Positions 15,706 through 25,237 of a stretch of DNA of 64,000 nt are shown piece after piece. Position 1 is the stretch's first letter. Each line of letters begins with the position of its first letter. Source of the DNA: Zhuqueibacter pondensis (GTDB lineage: Bacteria > Zhuqueibacterota > Zhuqueibacteria > Zhuqueibacterales > Zhuqueibacteraceae); NCBI GenBank assembly GCA_034505955.1, contig JAPDQK010000028.1:1-64000 (forward strand), read 5' to 3'. Below the pieces are notes generated by a model. It did not search any database. It was not told the origin of the DNA and worked only from the letters and a program-made list of their open reading frames with translations. The translations under genes were made by a program, and so were the position numbers.

Positions 15706-17706
15706 TCACGGGGTTTCGTCTGCACCCAAATCCACAGCCGCGCCTTTCGGCCGGCGGTCTTCTTCAAAATCTACCGATGGGATTGAACCGGTTACAGCAT
15801 CCGGTGGACTGTAACTATTGACTCCGCGATCGATGGCTACCGACGACGCTTTCAAATGCAGATCAAGCGGAGTCTGGGAAATTAATATGTCAACAAACGC
15901 CGCCGTTGGGGAAGCACTCACTCCACTGCCCTCAGCGCCTGAAGTCGTCAAATTCCCGCTGTCGGTGCCGTCGAGTGTTTGAACATAGTTTCCGAGGTCT
16001 GAGGAGCTACTCGAAGTGACATGGCCATGATTTCCGACAATTAGATTGTTGAGCAGCGTGATTCCGGCGGCCTCTCCCGCGCCGGTCATCGCCTCGCGCA
16101 GCACGCCGTAGCGGCCTCCGGTTGATCCGGATTTGGTTCCGTTAAAAGAAAGGATGTTATTCACCAAATAAATCACATGCTGGCGCGCCACCTCGACGCC
16201 GTTCCAACCATTCTGCACAATCGTGTTATTGATCAAATAGTGCGGACCGCCGGTGGCATCAATAAAGCGTATGCCATTACGGCCATTGCTGTGAATGCGG
16301 TTGTTGACGATCCGGGTACGGGTATTGCCGCGGGCAACTGAGATGCCACTGAAGTCATTGCCCGCATTTTTGATCGCATTGGCTTCCAGGGTGATGTCCG
16401 AATTCTGGTTATTGCCTCCCATGAGCACGATGCCATGCTCGCCTGTTCCGGAAGCATCCACCACAAAACCTTTAATGGTGACTTGATGCGACTGTTTTAA
16501 CAAGAAGCCCTTGCAGGTGACACCATCGATGCTGCCCGTAGTTCTCACGATGATCGAGTCCTTGCCAGTGATGTTCACCACCTCATTATAAAAGCCCGGG
16601 CTCACTTCGATGATGTCGCCGGGTTGCGAGGCCGTGACCGCCGCCTGGATGGTGGCATACTGTGAAGGTACAGAGAGAATGTTTTCCGGTGGCGCCTCGA
16701 CAATCGTGAAGGGCATGCTGTTGGACATGGCGCCGGCGGAATCTGTAATGACGTAGCTGCCGACCGGGTTAACGACGGTCACGTCAACGGTGCCCGGAGC
16801 AGTGATGTCGGATTTGGCAATGACCGCCTGCAGTTGCGTCGATGAGATAAATGTGGTGGCGCGAGGCAAGCCATTCCAATGAACAGTTGAGACACTGATA
16901 AAATTTGTGCCGGTGAGGGTAAGGGTGAAAGCCTCATCCCCAGCCATCGCCGCATCCGGGCTGAGGCTCGTGATCGAAGGCGGCACAAAAAGCTGGCTCC
17001 TGATCCTGATGAGAATATTTTTTAATACCGGGTCTTTGTGCAAAGATGAATTCCTATCTAAAAACATCGCCTCAAGTCGAGATATGACGGAAGCATTTCC
17101 TATTCCCACCGTATCAAAATAGTCGAGCATTTCAGCTTGAATACTGCGGTCTTCAGTTTCGATTCGATCAAGACAATCTGATAAGATCGAGTTGTCCTTT
17201 AAATCGGCAAGATTGCCGATAATGTCAACTTGCAAAGACATGACAGAACCCACGGCTTTAGCAATCAAAACGATTTCAGTACGCGGTGCAGAATTTTCCA
17301 GAGCGGCTGATAATTCGGAGGTGAGCGATTTTAGTCGATCGGCAGTCTCAAAATAAGCTTGCTTGAGAAGATCTCTGGCTTCCTGGTTGCCGATTTGCCC
17401 AAGAATTGCCGTCATGCTTGAATAGCTGTTCTCAAAGTTTGAGTCCGCCAAACTCTCTTTTTCCGCAGGCAAGACCAGATCTTGGCGAATGACGGCCAGA
17501 TAAGGATCGGGATTAGTCTTGACTTTCTCTAAAAACCGTGCGATTGTCTCTCCTGAAAAATAATCAGTAAAACCATGTGGCGCATTCATCAGCGTGTCAA
17601 GCTCGGCTCTGGCTTGGTCCTGGCTAACTTGTGCACTGGTCGAGTTGATGATCGTCAGCAGAAAGAATAGCGTAGTACCAATGAATTTAAAATCAACTCT
17701 CATCAT
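15706..17706 (-). CDS. Secreted parallel beta-helix protein with IPT/TIG domain
   Basis: About 666 residues from ATG 17706 (a second ATG follows at 17703): signal peptide VDFKFIGTTLFFLLTIINSTSAQ, a helical region to about residue 230, an IPT/TIG immunoglobulin-like domain (PPSITSLSPDAAMAGDEAFTLTLTGTNF) and a right-handed beta-helix with NosD/pectate-lyase-like repeats (ATIQAAVTASQPGDIIEVSPGFYNE, then N-N-x-I coils such as NNRIHSNGRNGIRF). The C-terminus ends LHLKASSVAIDRGVN…DLGADE, a common end of such 'choice-of-anchor' surface proteins. It probably acts at the cell surface on polysaccharide or as an adhesin; no catalytic residues identified. It starts 21 nt after the preceding gene's stop. 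Confidence 0.8.
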   Translation of the reverse strand: MMRVDFKFIGTTLFFLLTIINSTSAQVSQDQARAELDTLMNAPHGFTDYFSGETIARFLEKVKTNPDPYLAVIRQDLVLPAEKESLADSNFENSYSSMTAILGQIGNQEARDLLKQAYFETADRLKSLTSELSAALENSAPRTEIVLIAKAVGSVMSLQVDIIGNLADLKDNSILSDCLDRIETEDRSIQAEMLDYFDTVGIGNASVISRLEAMFLDRNSSLHKDPVLKNILIRIRSQLFVPPSITSLSPDAAMAGDEAFTLTLTGTNFISVSTVHWNGLPRATTFISSTQLQAVIAKSDITAPGTVDVTVVNPVGSYVITDSAGAMSNSMPFTIVEAPPENILSVPSQYATIQAAVTASQPGDIIEVSPGFYNEVVNITGKDSIIVRTTGSIDGVTCKGFLLKQSHQVTIKGFVVDASGTGEHGIVLMGGNNQNSDITLEANAIKNAGNDFSGISVARGNTRTRIVNNRIHSNGRNGIRFIDATGGPHYLINNTIVQNGWNGVEVARQHVIYLVNNILSFNGTKSGSTGGRYGVLREAMTGAGEAAGITLLNNLIVGNHGHVTSSSSSDLGNYVQTLDGTDSGNLTTSGAEGSGVSASPTAAFVDILISQTPLDLHLKASSVAIDRGVNSYSPPDAVTGSIPSVDFEEDRRPKGAAVDLGADETP

Positions 17707-17726
17707 ACCGGTTCTCTCGCAGAGAT

Positions 17727-20264
17727 TTATGGCGTCTTGAGCAGTGATGTCCCTTGACTGTGGCACGCGTCTGCTGTGGCTTTGGTAATTCTTCTAAATT
17801 GAGTCACTGTAATATCCTTACTTGTTACGAGTTGTGGGAAAAAGATCGGTTTTGGATTTACAGTATCGGGTAATAAGGATAAGATATGCCCGATTTCATG
17901 CGCAAGTGTTCTCCATTGCGGTTCCACATTTGGGGCAATGACCGTAAAAGGAAATTCGATGAAGTCAAGTAACTTATCCGAAATGGCCATTCCAGCAGTA
18001 TGGCCGATCGGATCGCGGTCATTTCTAATAGGGGCGGCAAAAAATACATCGAGTATATCTTTTCTTCCTGGACGGTAAGTATTGTGAACAATTAATATTT
18101 CGTCGGGCCGATTAAACTCCCCATTGCTTAAAATGTCTTTACCCTTGGCGTCCTTAGGCGCATCGACGAAAATGGTAGCTCCCACTTGCACTATCTGAAT
18201 ACACGCCTGCCCCCAGGCGATATTTGCGCGCTTGATTTGAGCCTGAACATAAGCATCTGTCACAACACCGCCACGACCATCTCCTCCTAAAATAAGCAAT
18301 AAAGGGTTATTGCCACGCAGAAAAAGCGAAATTCCTGCACTTATATCTCGATACGGCTCGCTGGGCTCACCAAGATCGTGCACACCGTTTGCGTTAAGAT
18401 CCTTAAAGTCAAAAACTCCGTTTCCTGCTCCCAAAGGCAGCGTAATAGGAATATTGTCATGGTCATAACCTATGTCGTCAAATGGCTCGTTAAAGACACG
18501 CACTCGTATTTCGAGTCTTCGCCGTTCATCCGGGCTGCGCTGGCAGACAGATACTGTCGAGAGGCATTTGCCTCCGTCCGGGAGCTCATACTCTGCTTTC
18601 ACTGACCCGTCTCTTGTTGCCCGGTGGGTTCGGTCATTTGGGGCATCATCAGTTACGATACCACTTATTCCGTCGTATGCGGGAAAGCCATCATCTGTAA
18701 CCTCTACAAAAGGCAAATCTTCAGACATCAATAATTGCGACTTGGAGTCAAATATTCCGGTATTATTGCCGGTCTCGAAAAGTTCAATCTCGGTCGGATT
18801 ATCATCTAGATCTCCATTGGCAGTGAGGGTGCCAATTTTTGTCGTAACTTTATCTACAGCCTCAGGGGCGGTATTTTTTGAGAGGTCCGTTACTCGAACA
18901 AAAAATCTTTCCGGATCAAAATCAATGAAATTATCCGAGACCTGCATGAACTGATCATAGGCATTATCCCACCGTGCAACTTGAACATGATCGGTTACCG
19001 TCAAAGCCGCGTTGAGAATTTCCAGTTTCGCCCCGAAAACCGTAAAGCTCTGTGGCGAACCTTCTCCCACTTCAGCACTCGTTGCCGTTATGGCATATTG
19101 ACCGGGTTTATTGCCAATGATAAATTGGGTATGGGCTACCCCATTTGCATCTGTTACAACAATCGAATTTGAAAACGCTTCACCTGTAGCGTCTGCCGGT
19201 TTTGAGGCAACAGCAAACGCTATTGTTATTCCTTCGACGCCATTGCCATTGGCCTCAGCGGCTCTTACTTTTAAACGCTTCGCCAGCGGCGAATTTATGC
19301 AAGCGACTTGTTCATCACCAGAATCGGAAGGTTTTTCCAATCTGATCGTTTTACCTTGCAAAACGAAGTTTCCGACACCGGAAATATTGGGATTGTTGTT
19401 TTTGGTATTAGTGATCGTTATTGTCTGCGGCAGGGTCGGCGCAGTGCCGTTAGAAATAAAATATACCTGGCTGCCTGCCGGAATATTTTCTAATTTAGTA
19501 TATGTCGTAGGTGCCAAATGAGGATCTTCAAGAGTTAATCCGCCCCATTGCGCTCCATTCCCATCCAGTGTGACATTGACAAACGTTGTATCTCTTACCT
19601 TGGGACTGATGAAATTGTCATATTTATCCTTCCCATGAATCCAGAAAAAAGTAAATCCGCCGGGTGAAATCGTTGACGGCACAAATTCTAAGTCAAAATG
19701 ATCCACCGGAAAGGGCTCTTGCTTAAAATGCAGACTGACGAATTTGAGAAGTGGATCAGGCTCATTATTATCTATTGGGTCGGCACAGTAGAAGAAATCA
19801 AAATCATCGGGATAATCTCCAATCACTTGAAATACACTATTCGGGCCGGTATCCGGCTGACCTAGTGCACCAAAGACCAACCAGATCGTCCACTCTTTGT
19901 TCACAGTTATCTCTCGAGAGATTGTATCACCGACTTGTATAAGGCCTGGAATAAATACCAAAGTATCCCCTATGGGATATAAAAACCTTGAATCGGAAAT
20001 GTACAGAGGTCCCAGTTGCAGGCCCGGTATGGTGAATTCAGGTTGTTGTACGGTAAAAGTCACGCGACCCGCATAGATTGGAAATAAGGCAAGTTGTTTC
20101 AAAGGCGCACCGCAATCAGATGAAGCTTTTTTAAGCGCTGAATTTGAAATATCGCATTTTGAAGAAATCACGACAGTATCCCGAACAATGACCTGCGCTA
20201 ACATCTTGTCTGTCATGAGCACGGTAAGAGCAATCATCGTCCCTGACAACACGAACCGCTTCAT
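17727..20264 (-). CDS. Large secreted protein with Ig-like domain and C-terminal zincin motif
   Basis: 845 residues. A signal peptide (MIALTVLMTDKMLAQ) is followed by beta-rich regions, a Big_1/invasin-like domain (LKVRAAEANGNGVEGITIAFAVASKP…VVTDANGVAHTQFIIGNKPGQYAITAT, about 330-405), and a C-terminal domain holding HEIGHILSL (about residue 788), a HExxH-type metalloprotease motif. A third ligand (HExxHxxGxxH) is not obvious, so catalysis is not assured. It lacks its own sorting domain. It is the middle gene of a three-gene secreted cassette with 13 and 21 nt spacings. Confidence 0.7.
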   Translation of the reverse strand: MKRFVLSGTMIALTVLMTDKMLAQVIVRDTVVISSKCDISNSALKKASSDCGAPLKQLALFPIYAGRVTFTVQQPEFTIPGLQLGPLYISDSRFLYPIGDTLVFIPGLIQVGDTISREITVNKEWTIWLVFGALGQPDTGPNSVFQVIGDYPDDFDFFYCADPIDNNEPDPLLKFVSLHFKQEPFPVDHFDLEFVPSTISPGGFTFFWIHGKDKYDNFISPKVRDTTFVNVTLDGNGAQWGGLTLEDPHLAPTTYTKLENIPAGSQVYFISNGTAPTLPQTITITNTKNNNPNISGVGNFVLQGKTIRLEKPSDSGDEQVACINSPLAKRLKVRAAEANGNGVEGITIAFAVASKPADATGEAFSNSIVVTDANGVAHTQFIIGNKPGQYAITATSAEVGEGSPQSFTVFGAKLEILNAALTVTDHVQVARWDNAYDQFMQVSDNFIDFDPERFFVRVTDLSKNTAPEAVDKVTTKIGTLTANGDLDDNPTEIELFETGNNTGIFDSKSQLLMSEDLPFVEVTDDGFPAYDGISGIVTDDAPNDRTHRATRDGSVKAEYELPDGGKCLSTVSVCQRSPDERRRLEIRVRVFNEPFDDIGYDHDNIPITLPLGAGNGVFDFKDLNANGVHDLGEPSEPYRDISAGISLFLRGNNPLLLILGGDGRGGVVTDAYVQAQIKRANIAWGQACIQIVQVGATIFVDAPKDAKGKDILSNGEFNRPDEILIVHNTYRPGRKDILDVFFAAPIRNDRDPIGHTAGMAISDKLLDFIEFPFTVIAPNVEPQWRTLAHEIGHILSLLPDTVNPKPIFFPQLVTSKDITVTQFRRITKATADACHSQGTSLLKTP

Positions 20265-20277
20265 GGTTTGGCCTCCC

Positions 20278-20934
20278 TCACTTCCGTATGATGATTCTTG
20301 AACTGAACTGTTCTTCCTTATTTTTTCCCTTTTCCGTTACTGCAAGTCGTATCCAATAGGTTCCACTTGGTAAAGACATGCCATGATCATTCCTGCCGTC
20401 CCAGTCTATAACGAATGTTCCAGCCAGCTTTTCTTCATCCAGGAGCGTTCGAACGCACTGGCCGAGAATATTATAAATTTCAAGTTTAATGTGGGACGTT
20501 ACGTGGAGTGCGTACTGGATTCTCAAATTGGTATAGGCCGGGTTTGGATAAGATGAGAGGAGTTCCGTCCTGTGAGGGGGAGGAACGCCACGAAGCCTAA
20601 TCATGCGATCACCCAAAAAGCAGCCGTGAGCATCTGTGATCGCAAGCGAGATGATGCCGGTCTGACCACCCGCCAATTCCAGGACACTAAAGTCAAGACA
20701 CACATCCCGCCACGCTTTGGGGGCGATGGAATCGATTCCAACAGAGGAAGTTTTGAATACAATCCAGGTTGGCGCGGAAAGTACAGCGACGCGTATGTCC
20801 AGAAGGGGAGAATAAGATGCGTTCTGTATCGCAATGAGGAGACGATTCCCCTCAGTACCAGCAGGGACGCTGTGCTCTTGTGCAAATATCCGGAATGAGA
20901 AAAGAAACAACAGCAAGAAAAAAACTCGTCGCAC
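20278..20934 (-). CDS. Small secreted protein with T9SS/Por type A sorting domain
   Basis: 218 residues starting at GTG 20934, placed by GGAGGTGCGGAG just upstream. It has a signal peptide (VFFLLLFLFSFRIFAQ), a short beta domain, and from about residue 128 a textbook C-terminal sorting/FlgD-like domain: SYPNPAYTNLRIQYAL, IKLEIYNILGQCVRTLLDEEKLAGTF, WDGRNDHGMSLPSGTYWIRL. Such domains direct proteins across the outer membrane by the type IX system in Bacteroidota and relatives. It heads the secreted cassette inserted between purS and purQ. Confidence 0.85.
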   Translation of the reverse strand: MRRVFFLLLFLFSFRIFAQEHSVPAGTEGNRLLIAIQNASYSPLLDIRVAVLSAPTWIVFKTSSVGIDSIAPKAWRDVCLDFSVLELAGGQTGIISLAITDAHGCFLGDRMIRLRGVPPPHRTELLSSYPNPAYTNLRIQYALHVTSHIKLEIYNILGQCVRTLLDEEKLAGTFVIDWDGRNDHGMSLPSGTYWIRLAVTEKGKNKEEQFSSRIIIRK

Positions 20935-20984
20935 CTCCGCACCTCCTTCACTAACTTGATTTGATGGTTACGATCAGAGTACTT

Positions 20985-21233
20985 TTACTGTTCATCCACA
21001 ACGACAAAATCAAAATTCTCAATGACCGGATTCGCCAAAAGTTTTTTACAGGCGCTTTCTGTAATCTGCCGCGCCTGCTCCGGGCTCATGTCCGCAAAAA
21101 AAATTTCAATGAATTTTCCGGCACGCACTTCCTGGATGCCGGCAAAACCCAGCATCTCCAAAGCATGATGAATCGTTTTGCCCTGGGGATCGAGAATGCC
21201 GTTTTTGAGCGTAATATGGATTTTCGCTTTCAA
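20985..21233 (-). CDS. purS: Phosphoribosylformylglycinamidine synthase subunit PurS
   Basis: 82 residues, MKAKIHITLKNGILDPQGKTIHHALEMLGFAGIQEVRAGKFIEIFFA…CKKLLANPVIENFDFVV: the complete PurS fold including the DPQG and NPVIE signatures. PurS bridges PurL and PurQ in the FGAM synthase complex. In most genomes purS directly precedes purQ; here 5.3 kb separates them. Confidence 0.97.
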   Translation of the reverse strand: MKAKIHITLKNGILDPQGKTIHHALEMLGFAGIQEVRAGKFIEIFFADMSPEQARQITESACKKLLANPVIENFDFVVVDEQ

Positions 21234-21257
21234 GTCAGACCCTTTTGCACAAAAGTA

Positions 21258-22001
21258 TTACTGCTCGCCCACGGAGATGTCGGGTACCGGCTCTTCTTCC
21301 TCCGGCCGGAGATGATTAACGAGTGCGCGGGAAAGTTGGATAAAGATGTAAATGAGCGCGAACGGGAACATCAACTGCCCCGGATGCATCAGAACCACCA
21401 CGGTAGAACTCACAAAGAGCAACATCAGCACCGTATTCCTGGTGCCGCGGCGAAAGGAGAAATAAGGCATGGCCTCGAACCCAATCGTGGAAACCATCAA
21501 CACCGAGGCCATGAGCAGCAGCGCCACGCTCACGACCGGAAGGCGCAAGCCATCCCAATGGTGATAGCTAAAAAGTACATAAGAACAGAGCAGGGTGGCG
21601 GCAGAGGGAATCGGCATGCCTTCGAAGAATCTGCTTTTACTGAAGCCTTTGATGTGGGTGTTGAAGCGGGCCAACCGAATTGCGCCCGCGGCAAGTTGAG
21701 TGAAGCTGATCACCAAACCAAATGGGCCGAGATCTTTGAGCTGTGCGAGATAAACCATAATGGCCGGCGCCGCGCCGAAGGAGACCACATCCGCCAGCGA
21801 GTCGAATTCAATGCCAAAGCTGGAATATCCGCGGGTGGCACGCGCGATTTTGCCATCGAGCATATCACAGACCGCGGCGACGATGATCAGCCAGGCGGCT
21901 GCAACGAAACGCTCCTGCACTGAAAAAATAATCGCAAGAAAGCCGAGAAAAAGATTGAAAATCGTGAATAGATTCGGCGCGACCAGTCGTTTACGTATCA
22001 T
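21258..22001 (-). CDS. pssA: CDP-diacylglycerol-serine O-phosphatidyltransferase
   Basis: Membrane enzyme making phosphatidylserine from CDP-diacylglycerol and serine. The CDP-alcohol phosphatidyltransferase motif D-G-x2-A-R-x8-G-x3-D-x3-D is complete: DMLDGKIARATRGYSSFGIEFDSLAD (Asp46 to Asp71). Hydrophobic segments throughout predict several membrane spans. 247 residues. The start overlaps the psd stop by 11 nt, so the two steps (PS synthesis and decarboxylation) are translationally coupled. Confidence 0.95.
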   Translation of the reverse strand: MIRKRLVAPNLFTIFNLFLGFLAIIFSVQERFVAAAWLIIVAAVCDMLDGKIARATRGYSSFGIEFDSLADVVSFGAAPAIMVYLAQLKDLGPFGLVISFTQLAAGAIRLARFNTHIKGFSKSRFFEGMPIPSAATLLCSYVLFSYHHWDGLRLPVVSVALLLMASVLMVSTIGFEAMPYFSFRRGTRNTVLMLLFVSSTVVVLMHPGQLMFPFALIYIFIQLSRALVNHLRPEEEEPVPDISVGEQ

Positions 22002-22659
22002 GTTTAATTTCTCCTATGATGCTCTCACCCGCTCGGACTTTTTCCCTCAGGCGGACTCTGATCTCCGTATTTAATGGAAGAAAAATTTCCATGCGCGAAC
22101 CGAATTTGATGATGCCAAACCGTTCGCCACGCTGGACACGATGACCTTCCCGGATTTCACAGACAATCCGGCGTGCCAAAATGCCAGCAATTTGTTTAAA
22201 CAAGATTTTCCCCTCTGGTGTTTCCAGGCCAATAATGGATTGCTCGTTTTCCGTGGAGGCGGCAGGCTCCGAGGCGACAAAAAACCGGCCCTTCTTGTAG
22301 CGGAAGTATTTGACCTCGCCATCACAAGGTACGCGGTTCACATGCACATTGAAGGGTGATAAAAAGATTGCCACCCGCCGGGTTTTCGTTTTCATAAACT
22401 CCGGCTCCTCCACTTCATCGATGCCAATAACCGTACCGTCGGCCGGCGAGACCACCAGACCCACACCCGTTGGGATCTCCCGCTCAGGATCGCGAAAGAA
22501 AAATACCACGAAAGCAGTCAGTACCCAGAACACCACGCTGAGTACCCTGAATATTACAGCGGTGACACCACCTTGCTGCCGATATCCCAAATATCCCAGC
22601 GTCAGCAGCAGAGCCAGTACCGCCAACATCGCTAAAATGCCATAACCTTCACGATGCAC
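21991..22659 (-). CDS. psd: Archaeal-type phosphatidylserine decarboxylase
   Basis: Converts phosphatidylserine to phosphatidylethanolamine. Two N-terminal membrane segments (ILAMLAVLALLLTLGYLGY; VLSVVFWVLTAFVVFFF) are followed by RDPER and SPADGTV, FLSPFNVHVNRVP, and the self-cleavage site FGSRME (Gly187-Ser188), where the serine becomes the pyruvoyl cofactor. The short 222-residue length is that of the archaeal-type family. It lies 5 nt after purC and overlaps pssA. Confidence 0.95.
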   Translation of the reverse strand: MHREGYGILAMLAVLALLLTLGYLGYRQQGGVTAVIFRVLSVVFWVLTAFVVFFFRDPEREIPTGVGLVVSPADGTVIGIDEVEEPEFMKTKTRRVAIFLSPFNVHVNRVPCDGEVKYFRYKKGRFFVASEPAASTENEQSIIGLETPEGKILFKQIAGILARRIVCEIREGHRVQRGERFGIIKFGSRMEIFLPLNTEIRVRLREKVRAGESIIGEIKHDT

Positions 22660-22664
22660 AGGGA

Positions 22665-23626
22665 TCAGACTTTCTCTCCTTCCATTTGAATGAACACGCG
22701 GCGACGCACTTCTTCGTAAATTTTATCGAGCGCGCTGGCATCTGAGCGTAAGCGTTCTGCATCGAATTTCTCGCCGGTTTCGGAATCCCACAGGCGGCAG
22801 TTCTCCACGGACAGCTCGTCTCCGACAAGAAGATGGGTTTTATAGCGGCCAAATTCGAGTTTGAAATCCACCAGCCGCAAGCCCCGACGGATGAAAAACG
22901 CCTTGAGAACCGCGTTCGCCTTGGTGACATAGCGCTCGATCATTTTCAGTTCATCCGCAGTCGCCAGGCCAAAGGCGACAATATGGTGCTGATTGACCAT
23001 CTGGTCATCTTTGGTGGTGTGNNNNNNNNNNNNNNNNNNNNNNNNNNNNNNNNNNNNNNNNNNNNNNNNNNNNNNNNNNNNNNNNNNNNNNNNNNNNNNN
23101 NNNNNNNNNNNNNNNNNATGAAAAACGCCTTGAGAACCGCGTTCGCCTTGGTGACATAGCGCTCGATCATTTTCAGTTCATCCGCAGTCGCCAGGCCAAA
23201 GGCGACAATATGGTGCTGATTGACCATCTGGTCATCTTTGGTGGTATGCTTCATGAAATACTCGACAATCGGCTTTTCGAGTACTTCACCCTCCTTCAGG
23301 CCGTAACGCTTGCAAAAGCTGCCGGTGGCAATATTGCGAACCATGACTTCCAGCGGAATGATTTGCAGCCGCCGGACTAGCATGGCGGATTCACTCACCT
23401 GCGACATGAAATGCGTCGGCACATTGAAACTTTCGAGGTAACGAAACAGATGCGCCGAGATTTGATTGTTGATGGCGCTGCGTTTCACCGCCTTGCTCTT
23501 TTTCGAACCATTGGTGGAGGGACCGTTGTCCTTGAACTCCATGATGATTTGCTCGGGATTCTCGGTTTCGTAGAGAATTTTTGTTTTTCCCTCGAAGAGC
23601 TTTTTTTTCTTTTTGATAGCCATCAT
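22665..23626 (-). CDS. purC: SAICAR synthetase, interrupted by an assembly gap
   Basis: ATP-dependent addition of aspartate to CAIR in purine synthesis. The 5' part reads KKKKLFEGKTKILYETENPEQIIMEFKDN…FVPTHFMSQVSESAMLVRRLQIIPLEVMVRNIATGSFCKRYG and the 3' part LVDFKLEFGR…LSVENCRLWDSETGEKFDAERLR, both typical PurC. Between them lie 96 Ns and a 128-bp sequence present on both sides (22891-23018 and 23118-23245). Collapsing the duplicate restores a continuous frame of about 244 codons, the normal length, so the gene is intact in the organism and only the scaffold is broken. Confidence 0.93.
22891..23245. other. Scaffold gap with unmerged overlapping contig ends
   Basis: Ns at 23022-23117. The 128 bp 22891-23018 and 23118-23245 are identical; at the next base they differ (g at 23019, a at 23246), where the first contig ends. 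The direct repeat is an assembly artefact. Confidence 0.95.
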
Positions 23627-23909
23627 CTCTCCAGTCGATTAAGCAGAAATGAAAGGCAGGGTTGACGCCTAATGTCACTAACTTTTTCAAACAAGTCATG
23701 CCAGGAAAATGCATGGCAGAAAGAATGTTCAGGTTTCTTGCCGAGTGAGCATGAGTATTTTTGATAAAAAACCAGCTCACATGTTTTTGCCATTCATTTT
23801 TCTGTCATTGCTGTGAACTGTTTTGCCCGCAATTGGCTTGCCTTTCTGAAAAGTTAGCAGCATCGGGGTTGACGCCCGTAATATCGGATTAGTAAATTTG
23901 TCCCGGTCA

Positions 23910-25229
23910 TTAATCGGTTTGCAAACCAAGCCGTCGATAGATGACATCAACATGTCTCAAATTTTTGTCCAGGTCAAAACAGTTACGAATCTCCTCGGCG
24001 CTGAGATACTGCCGGATGGTGTTGTCATCAAGCAAACGCTCCAGAAAGCCCGCTGACTTGCCGTGCTCGCTCAAATCCGTCCAAACTGCCATCGCATGCG
24101 CCTGGACCTGGCGATACGCCTCTTCGCGCGCCATGCCCTTTTGCGCAAGCGCCAGCAGGACCTGCTGCGAAAAGATCAGGCCGCCGGTTCTCTCAAGATT
24201 GCGGCGCATGTTCTCCGGATAGACTTGCAAATCTCTGACAATTCGGGTGAAGTGATGCAGCATGTAGTCGAGCAAAGTGGTGCTATCCGGCAAGATCACT
24301 CGTTCCACGGAGCTATGGCTAATATCGCGCTCATGCCACAATGCCACATTCTCCAGCGCCGCCATGGCATTCGCGCGCAAGACCCGGGCAAGACCGGCAA
24401 TGCGCTCGCAGGTAATGGGATTGCGCTTGTGCGGCATGGCCGAGGAGCCTTTCTGGCCCTTACTGAAAGGTTCTTCAACCTCGAGAATTTCGGTACGTTG
24501 GAGATTACGAATTTCAATCGCAAATTTTTCCAGCGATGCGCCAATCAGCGCGATCGTGCTGAGAAATTCGGCATGACGATCGCGCTGCACAATTTGCGTG
24601 GACACCGGCGCCGGCTTTAGCTCGAGCTTTTTGCAAACGTATTCTTCAACGAAGGGATCGATATGCGCAAATGTTCCAACCGCGCCGGAGATTTTGCCTG
24701 TCGAAACCGACTCGATGGCATACTGCAGCCGCTCGAGATGGCGATTGATCTCGGCAAACCAGACCGCCATTTTCAGGCCAAAGGTTGTCGGCTCCGCATG
24801 GACACCGTGCGAGCGGCCGATGCACAGCGTATGCTTGTGAGCCAGTGCCTGCTGGCGAACCGCTTCGCGCAGGGCTTTTAATTTGTCAATGAGCAGAAGG
24901 CCGGCTTGCCGCATCTGTACCGCCAGAGCTGTATCCAGCAAATCCGAAGAAGTCATGCCGAGATGAATGTAACGGCTCTCCGGTCCCACATGTTCGGCCA
25001 CACTCGTCAAGAATGCGATAACGTCGTGTTTGACGGTTTCTTCGATTTCCAAAATTTTTTTGTTGTCAAACCCGGCCTTTTGTTTGATCACCTCGACCGC
25101 TGCATTTGGCACCACTCCCAATTCCGCCTGCGCTTCGCACGCGAGAATCTCAATCCGGAGCCAGATGGAGAATTTGTTCTCTTCGCTCCAGATGCGGGCC
25201 ATTTCTGGGAGGGTGTAGCGGGGAATCAT
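23910..25229 (-). CDS. purB: Adenylosuccinate lyase
   Basis: Catalyses two fumarate-releasing steps of purine synthesis (SAICAR to AICAR; adenylosuccinate to AMP). The 439-residue product shows RYTLPEMARIWSEENKFSIWLRIE at the start, HDVIAFLTSVAEH, the TSSDLLDTAL helix, GRSHGVHAEPTTFG (catalytic His), and the fumarase-superfamily signature GSSAMPHKRNPI (catalytic Ser loop). It is the first gene of the minus-strand purB-purC-psd-pssA-purS unit; a 283-bp gap (23627-23909) with no recognised feature separates it from purC. Confidence 0.97.
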   Translation of the reverse strand: MIPRYTLPEMARIWSEENKFSIWLRIEILACEAQAELGVVPNAAVEVIKQKAGFDNKKILEIEETVKHDVIAFLTSVAEHVGPESRYIHLGMTSSDLLDTALAVQMRQAGLLLIDKLKALREAVRQQALAHKHTLCIGRSHGVHAEPTTFGLKMAVWFAEINRHLERLQYAIESVSTGKISGAVGTFAHIDPFVEEYVCKKLELKPAPVSTQIVQRDRHAEFLSTIALIGASLEKFAIEIRNLQRTEILEVEEPFSKGQKGSSAMPHKRNPITCERIAGLARVLRANAMAALENVALWHERDISHSSVERVILPDSTTLLDYMLHHFTRIVRDLQVYPENMRRNLERTGGLIFSQQVLLALAQKGMAREEAYRQVQAHAMAVWTDLSEHGKSAGFLERLLDDNTIRQYLSAEEIRNCFDLDKNLRHVDVIYRRLGLQTD

Positions 25230-25237
25230 TCAAAAAC

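Noticed and set aside
22891..23245. 128-bp direct repeat inside purC as a biological duplication
   Set aside because: It flanks a run of Ns and its removal restores purC, so it is an unmerged contig overlap.
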